From contig NZ_LR130759.1 of NCBI RefSeq assembly GCF_900292015.1, positions 4,030,001 to 4,094,000 on the forward strand: DNA of 64,000 bases. The letters are read 5' to 3'. Positions 29,354 to 40,771 of the stretch are shown here, piece after piece. How positions within the stretch are numbered: the stretch's first letter is position 1; every line of letters begins with the position of its first letter. Below the pieces are notes generated by a model that saw only the letters and a program-made list of their open reading frames with translations, made no database searches and had not been told where the DNA came from. The stretch is from Mycobacterium basiliense (GTDB taxonomy: Bacteria; Actinomycetota; Actinomycetes; Mycobacteriales; Mycobacteriaceae). The position numbers and the translations under genes are program-made.

Positions 29354-31966
29354 CTAGCCCGTGGCCAGAGTTACCAACCCAAGTTCGTTGCCAGCGGCCA
29401 GCATTGGATGACGAGGCAACACACGCACCGTGTACCCGACCGCGCCTGCCATCGGCAGTGGGGTTGTCGTCGAGAAGACGTGGGCGCCCCCGTCGGCGCC
29501 GCCGGTATACGACATTTCGACGGTGACCGGGTCCAGCAGCACATCGCCGGAGTCGACTCTGCCCAGCACGGCCTGCACCGTCACCTCATCGCAGGCCAAC
29601 CCCGCTAGCTGCACGATCGCGGTCAGGGTCAGCTTCGACCCGAGCAGCGGGCTGTCGGGCAGACCGGTGCTATCGACATCGGTGATCCTGATCTTCGGCC
29701 ACGCTTGCTCGGCGCGCCGACAGTAGGCGGCCAGCTCGCGGGCTGCGGTGAAGTCGGTAGGGCCATCGGCGCCGGCAATAGTCTTGCGCCGTGATTGAGC
29801 CGCCGGCACGTAATAATGCTCGACGTAATCACGCACCATCCGGGAGGCCAACACCTTGGGCCCCAACGTCTGCAAGGTGTGGCGCACCATCTCGATCCAG
29901 CGTGGCGGCACACCTCGGTCGTCACGCTCGTAGAACTTTGGCGCCACCGCTTGCTCCAGCAGGTCGTAAAGCGCGCTGGACTCCAAGTCGTCGCGCCTTT
30001 CCGGATCTGCTACGCCGTCGGCAGACGGTATCTCCCAACCATTTTCGCCGTCGTACCATTCGTCCCACCAACCGTCCCGGATGGACAGGTTCAACCCACC
30101 GTTGAGCGCGCTTTTCATTCCCGAAGTGCCGCATGCCTCCAACGGACGCAGCGGATTGTTCAGCCAAACGTCGCATCCCCAGTACAGCAACCGAGCCATG
30201 GACATGTCGTAGTTGGGCAGGAAGGCGATGCGGTGCCGCACCTCTGGTCGATCGGCGAAGCGCACGATCTGCTGGATGAGCGCCTTGCCCCCGTCGTCGG
30301 CTGGATGCGATTTTCCGGCAACGACCAGCTGTACCGGCCGTTCCGGGTCGAGCAACAGCTTCTCGAGTCGATCGGGATCACGCAGCATCAGCGTCAGCCG
30401 CTTGTACGTCGGGACCCGGCGGGCAAACCCGACGGTCAGCACCTCAGGATCGAATGCCGTAGCAATCCAACCTAATTCGGCATCTGACGCGCCGCGCTCC
30501 AGCCACGATTGGCGCAGCCGCTGGCGAACGTCATCGACCAACAATGTGCGCAGCTGCGACCGGATCCACCACAGATGACCGGGATCGACCTGCTGCAACC
30601 TCAGCCACACCGCCGGCATACTGAACGAGTCCGACCCCACCAGCTCACGACCCAGTTGCAGCCATTGCGGCGCGGCCCAGGTACGCGCGTGCACACCGTT
30701 GGTGATCGACCCGATCGGAACTTCGTCGTGGTCGAATCCTGGCCACAGCTCGCTGAACATCGCCCGACTTACCCTGCCGTGCAATAGCGAGACACCGTTG
30801 GCCCGTTGCGCCAACCGCAGACCCATGTGGGCCATGTTGAATTTCGTGGGATCGTCTTCGGCGCCCAATGCGAGGATTCGCTCCGTCGGCACGCCAGGCA
30901 GCAGCGTTGTTCCGTCATCGGCGAAGTAGCGCCGCACCATCTCCACCGGAAACCGATCGATTCCGGCGGGCACCGGGGTGTGCGTGGTGAACACGGTGCT
31001 CGACCGCACCACAGTCAAGGCGGTATCGAAATCCAATCCCGCATCGGTGATCAACTCGCGGATCCGTTCGGCTCCGAGGAAGCCCGCGTGCCCCTCGTTC
31101 ATGTGGAATACCTCGGGCCCGGGCAGTCCTTGGATTGCGGTGTAAGCACGAATCGCCCGTACGCCGCCGATGCCGGCCAGGATCTCCTGCTTGATTCGGT
31201 GTTCCTGATCTCCGCCGTACAGCCGGTCGGTGACACCACGCAGGTCGTGCTCGTTTTCCGGGATGTCGGAATCCAGCAACAGCAACGGAACGCGGCCCAC
31301 TTGGGCGACCCAAATCCGCGCCCGCAGCGTCGCCGAGTCCGGGAGCGTCAATTCGACCAGCGCCGGGTCACCACTGGCGTCGGTCAGTAGGCGCAACGGT
31401 AGCCCCTGCGGGTCCAGCGACGGATAGGTTTCCTGCTGCCATCCGTCCGCGGTCAGCGACTGCCGAAAGTACCCGGAGCGGTAGTAAAGACCCACGGCAA
31501 TCAGCGGTAACCCAAGATCGGACGCGGCCTTCAGATGGTCACCGGCCAGAATCCCGAGGCCGCCGGAGTAATTGGGTAGCACCTCGGCGACACCGAACTC
31601 CATGGAGAAGTACGCGATACCGGTCGGCATGGCAGAGCCGGACGTCCCGGCCTCGCCGCCCTCCTGTTCGTGCTGCTGATACCACAACGGTCGGGTCAGA
31701 TAGTCGTTCAAGTCGGCCGCCAGCTCGTCGAGCCGGTTCACGAACTCTTCGTCGAGAGCCAGCTCGTCGAGCCGCGCGGGCCTGACAGCGCCCAGCACCG
31801 CTACCGGGTCGTGCCCGCAACTTGCCCACAGCTCCGGGTCAATGCTGGCGAACAGGTCCTGCGTCGGCTTTTCCCACGACCATCGCAGGTTGGTCGATAG
31901 CTGGTCCAGCGCGGCGAGACGCTCGGGTAGATGAGCACGGACGGTAAACCGGCGGAGGGCTCTCAC
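29354..31966 (-). CDS. glgP: Alpha-glucan phosphorylase (GT35)
   Basis: This 870-residue enzyme releases glucose-1-phosphate from alpha-1,4-glucans. It has an N-terminal DUF3417-type region (LAALDQLSTNLRWSWEKP), NYSGGLGILAGDHLKAASDLG, and the PLP region EACGTSGMKSALNGGLNLS containing the cofactor lysine. The start reads MRALRRFTVRAHLPERL from a GTG. It is divergent from glgE/glgB across about 215 bases, so degradation and synthesis genes share a control region. Length is normal for the actinobacterial form. Confidence 0.95.
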   Translation of the reverse strand: MRALRRFTVRAHLPERLAALDQLSTNLRWSWEKPTQDLFASIDPELWASCGHDPVAVLGAVRPARLDELALDEEFVNRLDELAADLNDYLTRPLWYQQHEQEGGEAGTSGSAMPTGIAYFSMEFGVAEVLPNYSGGLGILAGDHLKAASDLGLPLIAVGLYYRSGYFRQSLTADGWQQETYPSLDPQGLPLRLLTDASGDPALVELTLPDSATLRARIWVAQVGRVPLLLLDSDIPENEHDLRGVTDRLYGGDQEHRIKQEILAGIGGVRAIRAYTAIQGLPGPEVFHMNEGHAGFLGAERIRELITDAGLDFDTALTVVRSSTVFTTHTPVPAGIDRFPVEMVRRYFADDGTTLLPGVPTERILALGAEDDPTKFNMAHMGLRLAQRANGVSLLHGRVSRAMFSELWPGFDHDEVPIGSITNGVHARTWAAPQWLQLGRELVGSDSFSMPAVWLRLQQVDPGHLWWIRSQLRTLLVDDVRQRLRQSWLERGASDAELGWIATAFDPEVLTVGFARRVPTYKRLTLMLRDPDRLEKLLLDPERPVQLVVAGKSHPADDGGKALIQQIVRFADRPEVRHRIAFLPNYDMSMARLLYWGCDVWLNNPLRPLEACGTSGMKSALNGGLNLSIRDGWWDEWYDGENGWEIPSADGVADPERRDDLESSALYDLLEQAVAPKFYERDDRGVPPRWIEMVRHTLQTLGPKVLASRMVRDYVEHYYVPAAQSRRKTIAGADGPTDFTAARELAAYCRRAEQAWPKIRITDVDSTGLPDSPLLGSKLTLTAIVQLAGLACDEVTVQAVLGRVDSGDVLLDPVTVEMSYTGGADGGAHVFSTTTPLPMAGAVGYTVRVLPRHPMLAAGNELGLVTLATG

Positions 31967-32185
31967 GCGTCATTACCTTACTGAGGATTTCGCTGCGTGC
32001 AGGGCTAGCCGACGACGGCTTCGCCGCCTACGGTGTGGCCGGCCACTAGGGTGGGTATGGGGCGCTATGAGCCGAGCAGACAACGACACACGAAGGACAT
32101 CCTGGCGACAACCGCTGTTAATGGGTGCGGGGTTGGGGCAAACAGCGGGCCACGAGGAGACCGAAGATCAGAAACGGAGTGATTG

Positions 32186-34270
32186 GTGCCCGGTCGTGTC
32201 GAGATCGATGACGTCCAGCCCGTCGTCTCATGCGGCGCCTACCCCGCCAAGGCGGTGGTCGGCGAAGTAGTCCCGGTTCGTGCCTCGGTATGGCGGGAAG
32301 GGCACGAGGCGGTCGCAGCGACGTTGGTCGTCCGCTACTTGGGCCCCCGCTATCCGCATGTCACGGACGTTCGCCGGATCAAGGCGACCGCCCCGGAATC
32401 GGAGTTGGTACCCAAGACCGCCGAACAGCACCGTGTCAGACCCCTGCTGTCCCCCATGACGATGGGCGAAGAGCCCTATGTCTTCCACGGTCAGTTCACC
32501 CCCGACAGCGTCGGACTGTGGACCTTCCGGGTTGATGGCTGGGGTGATCCCATACACACCTGGCGTCATGGACTGGTTGCCAAGCTCGACGCCGGCCAGG
32601 GTGAAAACGAACTATCCAACGATTTGTTGGTGGGTGCCGGACTGTTCGAACGGGCCGCGACGGGGGTACCCCGAGCACAGCGCTGGCCGCTTTTGGAAGC
32701 CGCGACGGCGCTGCGAACACCCGGAGATCCGGTAACCCGCTCCGCACTGGCCCTCACGCCGGAAATCGACGAGCTGTTGAACGCCTACCCGCTGCGGGAT
32801 CTGATCACCCGCGGCGAACAGTTCGGGATCTGGGTGGATCGGCCGTTGGCTCGGTTCGGTGGGTGGTACGAGATGTTTCCGCGCTCGACCGGCGGCTGCG
32901 ATGCCCAAGGTAACCCGGTGCACGGGACGTTTGCCACCGCGGCGGCGGATCTGCCGCGTATCGCTCGGATGGGCTTCGATGTGGTGTACCTTCCGCCGAT
33001 CCATCCAATCGGCAAGGTGCACCGCAAGGGCCGCAACAATAACCCCACCGCCGCGCCCGGCGATGTGGGATCGCCCTGGGCCATCGGAAGCGACGAGGGT
33101 GGCCACGACGCTGTGCACCCGGGCCTAGGCACCATCGACGACTTCGACAACTTCGTGGCAGCAGCGCGCGAATTGGGCATGGAAGTGGCGTTGGACCTCG
33201 CGCTGCAGTGCGCGCCGGACCACCCGTGGGCCACCGAACACCGCAACTGGTTCACCGAATTGCCGGACGGCAGCATTGCCTACGCGGAGAACCCGCCGAA
33301 GAAGTACCAAGACATTTACCCGCTCAATTTCGACAATGATCCCGGCGGGCTCTACGACGAAGTCCTGCGCGTGGTGCGACATTGGATTGACCATGGCGTC
33401 AAGTTCTTTCGGGTCGACAACCCTCATACTAAACCGCCCAATTTCTGGGCCTGGCTAATCGATGAAGTCAAATCTGTCGACCCCGACGTGCTGTTCTTGT
33501 CCGAGGCATTCACGCCACCTGCTCGCCAGTACGGTCTGGCCAAGCTCGGTTTCACCCAGTCCTACAGCTACTTCACCTGGCGTACGGCGAAGTGGGAGCT
33601 CACCGAATTCGGCAACGATATAGCCAAATTCGCCGACTTTCGCCGGCCCAACCTGTTCGTCAACACCCCGGATATCCTGCATGCGGTGCTGCAGCATCAC
33701 GGTCCCGGCATGTTCGCCATCCGGGCCGTGCTGGCGGCGACCATGGGGCCGGCCTGGGGGGTGTACTCTGGCTACGAGCTGTTCGAGCACCGCGCTGTGC
33801 GAGAGGGCAGCGAGGAATACCTGGACTCAGAAAAGTACGAGCTGCGTCCCCGCGACTTTGCGGGCGCATTGGCCGAAGGCCGCTCGCTGGAGCCATTCAT
33901 CACACAGCTCAACGCAATTCGGCGGCTGCATCCCGCGCTTCAGCAATTGCGCACGATCCATTTTCATGACATCGACAACGACGCTCTGCTGGCCTACAGC
34001 AAGTTCGACCCAGCTACCGGGGACAGCGTATTGGTGGTGGTCACCCTCAACGCCTTTGGGCTGGAAGAAGCAACACTGCGGCTGGATATGCCGGCGCTAG
34101 GCATGGAGCCCTACGAACGGTTTTGGGTCCGGGACGAAATCACCGGCGAGGAATACCAATGGGGGCAAGCCAATTACATCCGCATCGACCCCGGGCGTGC
34201 CGTTGCCCACATCATCAACATGCCACTGGTACCCATCGAATCACGAATCACGCTGCTACGTAGGAGGTGA
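32186..34270 (+). CDS. glgE: Alpha-1,4-glucan:maltose-1-phosphate maltosyltransferase GlgE
   Basis: This roughly 694-residue GH13 enzyme extends alpha-glucan with maltose-1-phosphate made from trehalose. The fold motifs are [18 protein letters not shown], the nucleophile block [12 protein letters not shown] near residue 409, the acid/base FLSEAFTPP near 437, and VNTPDIL. GTG 32186 is preferred to the TTG one codon before it because GGAG lies six bases upstream and a TGA stop is immediately in front of the TTG. Its N-terminus is shorter than the form I recall from M. tuberculosis. The glgB start follows six bases after the stop. Confidence 0.96.
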   Translation: MPGRVEIDDVQPVVSCGAYPAKAVVGEVVPVRASVWREGHEAVAATLVVRYLGPRYPHVTDVRRIKATAPESELVPKTAEQHRVRPLLSPMTMGEEPYVFHGQFTPDSVGLWTFRVDGWGDPIHTWRHGLVAKLDAGQGENELSNDLLVGAGLFERAATGVPRAQRWPLLEAATALRTPGDPVTRSALALTPEIDELLNAYPLRDLITRGEQFGIWVDRPLARFGGWYEMFPRSTGGCDAQGNPVHGTFATAAADLPRIARMGFDVVYLPPIHPIGKVHRKGRNNNPTAAPGDVGSPWAIGSDEGGHDAVHPGLGTIDDFDNFVAAARELGMEVALDLALQCAPDHPWATEHRNWFTELPDGSIAYAENPPKKYQDIYPLNFDNDPGGLYDEVLRVVRHWIDHGVKFFRVDNPHTKPPNFWAWLIDEVKSVDPDVLFLSEAFTPPARQYGLAKLGFTQSYSYFTWRTAKWELTEFGNDIAKFADFRRPNLFVNTPDILHAVLQHHGPGMFAIRAVLAATMGPAWGVYSGYELFEHRAVREGSEEYLDSEKYELRPRDFAGALAEGRSLEPFITQLNAIRRLHPALQQLRTIHFHDIDNDALLAYSKFDPATGDSVLVVVTLNAFGLEEATLRLDMPALGMEPYERFWVRDEITGEEYQWGQANYIRIDPGRAVAHIINMPLVPIESRITLLRRR

Positions 34271-34276
34271 GGGGCT

Positions 34277-36472
34277 GTGAGCCGAACAGATCAACTGGCC
34301 GGGGCGCACTTGGCGCCCGACCCTGCCGAACTGGCACGCCTGGTCGCGGGGGCACACCATAACCCGCACAGCATCTTGGGCGCCCACGAATACGGCGCCC
34401 ACACCGTGATCCGGGCGTTTCGGCCCCATGCCGTGGGCGTCGTTGCGCTCGTCGGTGACGACCGATTCTCGATGCAGCACATCGAAGCGGGGCTGTTCGC
34501 GGTGGCGCTGCCATTCACCGGCCTGATCGATTACCGGTTGCAGGTCAGCTACCAGGGCGCTGATTCGCACACGGTCGCCGACGCATACCGTTTTCTGCCC
34601 ACCCTGGGCGAAGTGGATCTCCATTTGTTCGCCGAGGGCCGCCACGAACGGCTGTGGGAAGTCCTTGGCGCTCACCCTCGCTCGTTCACCACGGCCGACG
34701 GGGTCGTGGAGGGGGTGTCGTTCGCCGTGTGGGCACCCAACGCCAAGGGCGTGAGCTTGATCGGCGATTTCAACGGCTGGACCGGCAACGACGCCCCCAT
34801 GCGTGTGCTGGGTTCCTCTGGCGTATGGGAACTGTTCTGGCCCGGCTTCCCCGCCGACGGCCTCTATAAGTTCCGGGTGCACGGCGCCGACGGCGTAGTT
34901 TCCGATCGAGCTGACCCCTTTGCCTTCGGTACCGAAGTGCCGCCGCAGACGGGGTCGCGGGTGACAGTCAGCACCTACACCTGGGATGACGACCAATGGA
35001 TGGCCCGCCGCGCACAGCGCAATGCCGTGTTCGAACCGATGAGCACCTACGAAGTCCACCTTGGCTCATGGCGACCCGGGCTCAGCTACCGTCAGCTAGC
35101 CCGCGAGCTGACCGACTACGTGGCAGAACACCGCTTTACCCATGTTGAGTTGCTGCCCATCGCCGAGCATCCGTTCGCCGGGTCATGGGGATATCAAGTC
35201 ACGTCTTACTACGCGCCGACATCCCGCTTTGGCACACCCGACGATTTTCGGGCTCTGGTCGACGCCCTACACCAGGCTGGTATCGGCGTCATCGTCGACT
35301 GGGTGCCCGCCCACTTCCCCAAGGACGCATGGGCGCTGGGACGGTTCGACGGAACCCCGCTCTATGAGCATTCTGACCCCAAACGTGGCGAGCAACTCGA
35401 CTGGGGTACTTATGTTTTCGATTTCGGACGACCGGAGGTACGCAACTTCCTGGTAGCCAACGCGCTGTACTGGCTTCAAGAGTTCCATATCGACGGCTTC
35501 CGGGTGGACGCGGTGGCATCGATGCTCTATTTGGACTACTCGCGTCCCGAGGGCGGCTGGACCCCCAACGTCTATGGTGGACGGGAAAATCTGGAGGCGG
35601 TGCAGTTCCTTCAAGAGATGAACGCCACCGCACACAAAGCGGCACCGGGCATCGTCACCATCGCTGAGGAGTCCACCTCGTGGCCCGGGGTGACCAGGCC
35701 GACCAACATCGGCGGCCTCGGCTTTTCGATGAAGTGGAACATGGGCTGGATGCACGACACGCTCGACTACGTCAGTCGCGATCCGATCTACCGCAGCTAT
35801 CACCACCACGAGATGACGTTCTCGATGTTGTATGCCTTCAGCGAAAACTACGTGCTGCCACTCAGCCACGACGAGGTAGTGCACGGCAAGGGCACGCTGT
35901 GGGGGCGGATGCCGGGCAACAACCACACCAAGGCAGCCGGGCTGCGCAGCCTGCTCGCCTATCAATGGGCCCACCCCGGTAAGCAACTACTATTCATGGG
36001 TCAGGAATTCGGCCAACGCGCCGAATGGTCCGAGCAGCGTGGTCTCGACTGGTTCCAACTCGACGAGAACGGATTTTCCAACGGAATTTCGCGCCTGGTG
36101 CGCGACATCAATGACATCTACTGCACTCATGCCGCACTGTGGAGTCAAGACACCACCCCTGAAGGCTATTCCTGGATCGACGCCAATGACTCAGCCAACA
36201 ACGTGTTGAGCTTTCTCCGCTACGGCAACAACGGCTCGGTAATGGCGTGCGTATTCAACTTTTCGGGTGCAGAACACGGTGGCTATCGGCTGGGCCTTCC
36301 GTGCGCCGGCCGGTGGCGTGAGGTGCTCAACACCGACGCGACCGTCTATCACGGCTCCGGGATCGGCAACCTCGGCGGGGTCGACGCGACCAACGATCCC
36401 TGGCACGGACGCCCAGCGTCGGCGGTCTTGGTACTACCGCCCAACTCCGCGTTGTGGTTGGCGCCCGCGTAG
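34277..36472 (+). CDS. glgB: 1,4-alpha-glucan branching enzyme GlgB
   Basis: This 731-residue GH13 enzyme forms alpha-1,6 branches. An N-terminal CBM48 region precedes the catalytic barrel. The nucleophile is in [11 protein letters not shown] near residue 411, the acid in TIAEESTSW near 461, and [12 protein letters not shown] holds the stabilising histidine-aspartate. GTG 34277 has AGGAGG overlapping the end of glgE, so the two are translationally coupled. GlgB and GlgE act in series to make branched glucan. Confidence 0.97.
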   Translation: MSRTDQLAGAHLAPDPAELARLVAGAHHNPHSILGAHEYGAHTVIRAFRPHAVGVVALVGDDRFSMQHIEAGLFAVALPFTGLIDYRLQVSYQGADSHTVADAYRFLPTLGEVDLHLFAEGRHERLWEVLGAHPRSFTTADGVVEGVSFAVWAPNAKGVSLIGDFNGWTGNDAPMRVLGSSGVWELFWPGFPADGLYKFRVHGADGVVSDRADPFAFGTEVPPQTGSRVTVSTYTWDDDQWMARRAQRNAVFEPMSTYEVHLGSWRPGLSYRQLARELTDYVAEHRFTHVELLPIAEHPFAGSWGYQVTSYYAPTSRFGTPDDFRALVDALHQAGIGVIVDWVPAHFPKDAWALGRFDGTPLYEHSDPKRGEQLDWGTYVFDFGRPEVRNFLVANALYWLQEFHIDGFRVDAVASMLYLDYSRPEGGWTPNVYGGRENLEAVQFLQEMNATAHKAAPGIVTIAEESTSWPGVTRPTNIGGLGFSMKWNMGWMHDTLDYVSRDPIYRSYHHHEMTFSMLYAFSENYVLPLSHDEVVHGKGTLWGRMPGNNHTKAAGLRSLLAYQWAHPGKQLLFMGQEFGQRAEWSEQRGLDWFQLDENGFSNGISRLVRDINDIYCTHAALWSQDTTPEGYSWIDANDSANNVLSFLRYGNNGSVMACVFNFSGAEHGGYRLGLPCAGRWREVLNTDATVYHGSGIGNLGGVDATNDPWHGRPASAVLVLPPNSALWLAPA

Positions 36473-36690
36473 AGCGGTAAGCACCCGGGGGCCCGGGATC
36501 TTCGACGTGGGTCGACGATGGCGGACAGCGGTGGGCCAGCGGAAGGCACAAAGAAGAATGCCAAATGCCGGATAATGTTGCACTAGGCAAGATACGCTGG
36601 CCCCGGCCCAAATGGTCGATCACGACCGGGCAATATCGGTCGTCATTGCGAATTCATTTGGCCTAAAACATAATTGGAAGGTCATTTGGA

Positions 36691-38025
36691 ATGTCGTATG
36701 TATTCACCTCGGCAGAAACCATGGTGGCGGCGGCTTGGGACTTGACCGGCATTGGCTCAGCGATCAGCACGGCCAATGCCTCGGCTGCGGCACCGACCAC
36801 GGGGGTGTTGGCGGCTGGCGCCGATGAGGTATCGGCCGCTGTCGCGGAAGTGTTCGGCGAGCACGCCCAGGCCTATCAAGCGCTCGGCGCTCGACTAGCA
36901 AGCTTTCACGAGCAATTCGTTCAGACCTTAACGGCGTCTGCCAGCGCATACGGCAGCGCCGAAACCGCCGCCGCGTCGCCTTTGCAGAGCGTGCTCGATC
37001 TGGTCAATACGCCCACCCAGATGTTGCTGGGGCGCCCCTTGATCGGCAACGGTGTCGACGCCGCACCGGGATCCGGTCAAGCCGGTGGCGACGGTGGACT
37101 GGTGTATGGCAACGGTGGAGCCGGTGGGTCCGGAGCCACGGCTCAAGCCGGTGGAGCAGGCGGGGCTGCAGGACTGTTCGGCAACGGCGGACCCGGCGGC
37201 ACCGGTGGCGGCGCCTCAAGCGGCACGGGTAACGGCGCATCCGGGGGCGCCGGCGGCACGGGCGGCCTGCTGTTCGGCATCGGCGGCACGGGTGGTACCG
37301 GCGGCTTCGGCGGCTCAACCGGCGGAATCGGCGGCACCGGCGGGGCCGGCGGCACCGGCGGCCTATTCGGCTTCGGGGGTCCCGGCGGCGCGGGCGGGCT
37401 GGGCTTTCACGGAGGCAGCGGCGGAGTCGGCGGCACCGGAGGACTTCTCGCCGTCGGCGGTGTTGGCGGAGCCGGCGGACTGGCCAGCGGCGCCGGAGGG
37501 ATCGGCGGGATCGGCGGCGCCGGCGGAGACGGCGGGCTGCTCGGCGGCGGCGGTGCTGGCGGAAGCGGAGGCCAGAGCGTAAGCGGCGCCGGCGGCGACG
37601 GGGGCGACGGCGGCGACGGCGGGATGCTCTCCGGTAACGGTGGCTCGGGCGGCGTCGGCGGCAGCGGCACCACCAGCGTGGGAGCCGGCGGCGCCGGCGG
37701 TGACGCGGGACCACTGTTGGGCAACGGAGGGACCGGCGGCGCCGGAGCGCCCGGCGCCTCCGCCAACGGAGGGACCGGTGGGGCGGGCGGCAATGCCGGC
37801 CTGATCGGCAACGGTGGGGCCGGCGGCGTCGGCGGTAACGCGCTTGTTGACGGCTTCACCGGTGGTGACGGCGGGGTCGGCGGCGACGCCGCACTAATCG
37901 GCAACGGTGGCAACGGCGGCAACGGCGGACTGGTCAATATCCCTGGCGCCGGCGGCGCCGGTGGCACCGGCGGCGCGGGAGGGCTGTTCGGCGTCAGCGG
38001 GTCGGACGGATTGGACGCGTCGTAA
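36691..38025 (+). CDS. PE_PGRS family protein (PE_PGRS24 position)
   Basis: This 444-residue protein begins with a PE domain ([39 protein letters not shown]). It carries YGSAE as the YxxxE export signal, followed by [18 protein letters not shown] and GGAGG/NGG repeats to the end [12 protein letters not shown]. It lies between glgB and the thioredoxin-like gene, the position of PE_PGRS24 (Rv1325c) as I recall it. Repeat expansion makes exact orthology uncertain. It should be exported through an ESX system to the cell surface. Confidence 0.92.
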   Translation: MSYVFTSAETMVAAAWDLTGIGSAISTANASAAAPTTGVLAAGADEVSAAVAEVFGEHAQAYQALGARLASFHEQFVQTLTASASAYGSAETAAASPLQSVLDLVNTPTQMLLGRPLIGNGVDAAPGSGQAGGDGGLVYGNGGAGGSGATAQAGGAGGAAGLFGNGGPGGTGGGASSGTGNGASGGAGGTGGLLFGIGGTGGTGGFGGSTGGIGGTGGAGGTGGLFGFGGPGGAGGLGFHGGSGGVGGTGGLLAVGGVGGAGGLASGAGGIGGIGGAGGDGGLLGGGGAGGSGGQSVSGAGGDGGDGGDGGMLSGNGGSGGVGGSGTTSVGAGGAGGDAGPLLGNGGTGGAGAPGASANGGTGGAGGNAGLIGNGGAGGVGGNALVDGFTGGDGGVGGDAALIGNGGNGGNGGLVNIPGAGGAGGTGGAGGLFGVSGSDGLDAS

Positions 38026-38397
38026 CCGGGCTGATAGAGGCGCAATCCGGACCCAAGACCACCAGTACGCCCGCGCGCTTCGGGTGATGAGTGCATGCTT
38101 ACCGCGGCTCAACGAATGGCGCTGCCGCAGCACACTGCAACGGGTCCTAGAGTCATCGCAGGGCCGCGAAGAGCCAGCACTGGCTGTAGCGCAACGCGTC
38201 GGCGGTGTCTGCGAGCTAAGCGAGCCATTCGCCGCCGGCGCTACCCAGTGGACGCCCAACATCGGTGCGTTGCGGCGCGGGCGGGATCCTCGGCCCGCCC
38301 GGGATCAGCGGATCGTCAGGCGGCTAATAGCACTTCACAATTCCACCAGTCCGACCCGACCACCCGGGCAGAAATGGGCCCATCGAGGCCCGCCCGT
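38026..38397. other. 372-base region between PE_PGRS and the thioredoxin-like gene
   Basis: No gene is supported. A stem with perfect 8-base arms, CGGGCGGG and CCCGCCCG around an 8-base loop, lies at 38278-38301. It has no T-run but could still limit read-through between the two convergent genes. A frame open from inside the PE_PGRS gene crosses the region but shows no recognisable domain. Confidence 0.5.
38278..38301. terminator. GC-rich hairpin between convergent genes (possible I-shaped terminator)
   Basis: The stem is CGGGCGGG / CCCGCCCG with loop ATCCTCGG. Mycobacterial terminators often lack U-tracts. The location between the ends of two convergent genes is suitable, though it is about 250 bases from the PE_PGRS stop. 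Confidence 0.4.
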
Positions 38398-39318
38398 TCA
38401 GTAGAGCGCGTTGGCCAGGCTGCGCCGACCCGCGATTACCTCCGGATCGGCCGGGTCGAACAATTCAAAGAGTTCGATCAACCGAGTGCGCACCTTCGTG
38501 CGCTCATCGCCAGATGTATTCCGCACCAGAGTGATGAGACGTTCGAACGCCGCACCGACATCCTGGTTCAGGATTTGCACGTCGGCGGCCGCAAATGCGG
38601 CGTCGATGTCCTCCGGTGCGGTATCAGCGGCCTGGATCGCATCGGGCCGTTGCGCGGTTGCACGCGTGAGAAATTCGATCTGGCGAATGGCCGCCCTTGC
38701 TTCAACGTGGCTCGGATCGGAGTCCAGGATCGCTTGATAGGACTTTGCTGCCGCGACGAAGTCGCCCGCCTCGAGTTCCGTGCGGGCCTGCGCCAGGGCT
38801 GGATCGACTGCCGCGGCCTCCTCCGACCCCTTGGGGCCCTTGAGCTTTCCAGCCGTGGCAGAAAGGAGCGAGTCCACCCAGCCGCGCAACTGATCGGCCG
38901 GTTGCGGGCCCTGGAAGCTCGACAGCGGCTGACCCGCCGCCAGAGCCACCACCGTAGGAACCGCCTGGACGCCGAAGATCTGGGCAACCCTGGGCGCCGT
39001 ATCGACGTTGACCGAAGCCAGGGACCAGCTGCCCTGGTCCTCAGCGGCCAGGGCCGACAGTGCGTCGAGCAGCTCGACGCACACCTCACTGCGCGGCGAC
39101 CACAGCAACACCACCACAGGCACCTCGTCGGAGCGGCCAATTACTTCGTCTTCGAAGTTTGCCTCGGAGATCTCGTGGACATTCGCGGCACCCGGTCCGG
39201 GTGCCTGGCCGCCCGCGGGGCCAGCCGCCGAGGCGGACTGTTGGGCTCGCTGCTTGAGGCCGGAAAGGTCGACCGCACCCGCCATGGCAGGCCCGATCGG
39301 AGGTCGGGGACGCGTCAC
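38398..39318 (-). CDS. Thioredoxin-fold/TPR protein, YbbN (CnoX)-like, Rv1324-like
   Basis: This protein of about 306 residues has an N-terminal thioredoxin fold (VPVVVLLWSPRSEVCVELLD, later VQAVPTVVALAAGQ with cis-proline) and a C-terminal tetratricopeptide-type helical half ending DPEVIAGRRSLANALY. The usual WCxxC active site is WSPRSEVC, so the redox cysteine pair is missing. This fits co-chaperone/holdase proteins such as YbbN rather than a disulfide reductase. GTG 39318 gives the recalled start TRPRPPIGPAMAGAVDLS; an ATG at 39342 is possible. Confidence 0.88.
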   Translation of the reverse strand: MTRPRPPIGPAMAGAVDLSGLKQRAQQSASAAGPAGGQAPGPGAANVHEISEANFEDEVIGRSDEVPVVVLLWSPRSEVCVELLDALSALAAEDQGSWSLASVNVDTAPRVAQIFGVQAVPTVVALAAGQPLSSFQGPQPADQLRGWVDSLLSATAGKLKGPKGSEEAAAVDPALAQARTELEAGDFVAAAKSYQAILDSDPSHVEARAAIRQIEFLTRATAQRPDAIQAADTAPEDIDAAFAAADVQILNQDVGAAFERLITLVRNTSGDERTKVRTRLIELFELFDPADPEVIAGRRSLANALY

Positions 39319-39495
39319 GTCGTCAAGTCTGTCACGGGGCATTGGCTACCGACGCACCCGGTGGCGCCGGCGCTGAACACGACAAATCGACGAACAATCG
39401 CATTTCCGGCACCGAGGGGTGGCAAATATGATCAATCTCACACCCGCCCCTGCGGCGGGTGGCGCCAGCAACGCCGGCCAGCCAGTCCCGAGCCG

Positions 39496-40689
39496 CTATC
39501 CGGCCCGCAGAATCAATGCGTCGCCTTGTCCGCCGCCACCGCACAGCGCGGCAACCCCGTATCCCGATCCGCGGCGCGCCAGCTCTAGGGCAACATGCAG
39601 CGTGATCCGTGCTCCTGACATCCCAATCGGATGGCCGAAGGCGATTGCACCACCGTTGGCGTTGACGACCTCGGGGTTCAACCCGAGCTCCTTGGTCGAG
39701 GCCAGGGCCACCGCAGCGAAAGCTTCGTTGATCTCCACCACATCGAGCTGGTCAACCCCGATGCCCTCGCGGCCCAGCGCTTTCTTGATCGCATTTGCCG
39801 GCTGTGATTGCAGCGTCGAATCCGGGCCGGCCACTACGCCGTGTGCACCGATCTCCGCCAGCCACGTCAGCCCCAGCTCCCGTGCCTTGTTTTTATTCAT
39901 CACCACCACTGCGGCCGCGCCGTCCGAAATTTGGGAGGCCGAGCCGGCGGTGATTGTGCCGTCCTTACGGAAAGCCGGCTTGAGACCCGCCAAAGAGTCT
40001 GCGGTGGCGTCAGCCCGGATTCCCTCGTCTTCGCTGAACTGCAGCGGATCGCCCTTACGCTGCGGAATACTCACCGGGACCACTTCGTTCTCGAAAACGC
40101 CGTCTTTCCAGGCTGCAGCCGCTTTTTGGTGCGACGCGGCCGCGTACTCGTCCTGCTGCCGGCGGGTGAACTGGTCAATATCATTCCGTTGCTCGGTGAG
40201 TGCGCCCATCGGCTGGTCGGTGAAGACGTCATGCAACCCGTCGTAAGCCATGTGGTCCACCAACGGGTGGTCGCCGTACCTGTACCCGAACCGGCTGTCC
40301 GTCAGCAGATGCGGCGCTTTCGTCATGGATTCCTGACCGCCGGCAACCACCACGTCGAATTCCCCAGCGCGAATGAGCTGGTCAGCGAGCGCAATGGCGT
40401 CAACGCCGGACAGACACATCTTGTTGATGGTCAGCGCCGGCACGTCCCAACCAATACCGGCCGAGACCGCCGCCTGACGCGCGGGCATCTGCCCCGCCCC
40501 CGCGGTTAGTACCTGCCCCATGATCACGTACTCGACCAGGGACGCCGGGTCCGCTACTCCCGGGAAGGCCTTCGCCAAGGCGCCCTTGATCGCGATTGCA
40601 CCCAGATCACTGGCACTGAAATCCTTCAGCGAGCCCATCAACCTGCCAATCGGGGTTCGGGCTCCAGCAACGATCACCGACGTCGTCAT
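39496..40689 (-). CDS. fadA4: Acetyl-CoA C-acetyltransferase FadA4
   Basis: This 397-residue thiolase has its nucleophile in [11 protein letters not shown] (Cys92), FKDG-like acyl-binding blocks, the histidine motif [12 protein letters not shown] and the second cysteine in [12 protein letters not shown]. It forms or cleaves acetoacetyl-CoA. It is divergent from the methylmalonyl-CoA epimerase, with about 82 bases between starts. An AGGAGG sequence eight bases before the ATG (40696-40701 on the plus strand as cctcct) supports the start. Confidence 0.95.
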   Translation of the reverse strand: MTTSVIVAGARTPIGRLMGSLKDFSASDLGAIAIKGALAKAFPGVADPASLVEYVIMGQVLTAGAGQMPARQAAVSAGIGWDVPALTINKMCLSGVDAIALADQLIRAGEFDVVVAGGQESMTKAPHLLTDSRFGYRYGDHPLVDHMAYDGLHDVFTDQPMGALTEQRNDIDQFTRRQQDEYAAASHQKAAAAWKDGVFENEVVPVSIPQRKGDPLQFSEDEGIRADATADSLAGLKPAFRKDGTITAGSASQISDGAAAVVVMNKNKARELGLTWLAEIGAHGVVAGPDSTLQSQPANAIKKALGREGIGVDQLDVVEINEAFAAVALASTKELGLNPEVVNANGGAIAFGHPIGMSGARITLHVALELARRGSGYGVAALCGGGGQGDALILRAG

Positions 40690-40771
40690 GACTACCTCCT
40701 AAACGCAGCGGAACGGCCGAACCGGCCAACCCGGCGAAGCAGATTCTTCCCCATGAGGTTACCGTTGTGTA

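Noticed and set aside
28458..29357. 299-codon plus-strand frame inside dinG
   Set aside because: Out-of-frame shadow of dinG with Arg/Gly-rich composition.
32067..32270. 67-codon frame before glgE
   Set aside because: Overlaps the glgE start, has no homology or good ribosome site, and lies in the divergent control region.
37907..38404. 165-codon frame leaving the second PE_PGRS gene
   Set aside because: It begins in the repeat region out of frame and has no family features. I left it as non-coding.
38095..39588. 497-codon plus-strand frame opposite the thioredoxin-like gene
   Set aside because: Antisense to a conserved gene, Arg-rich, with no recognisable domain.
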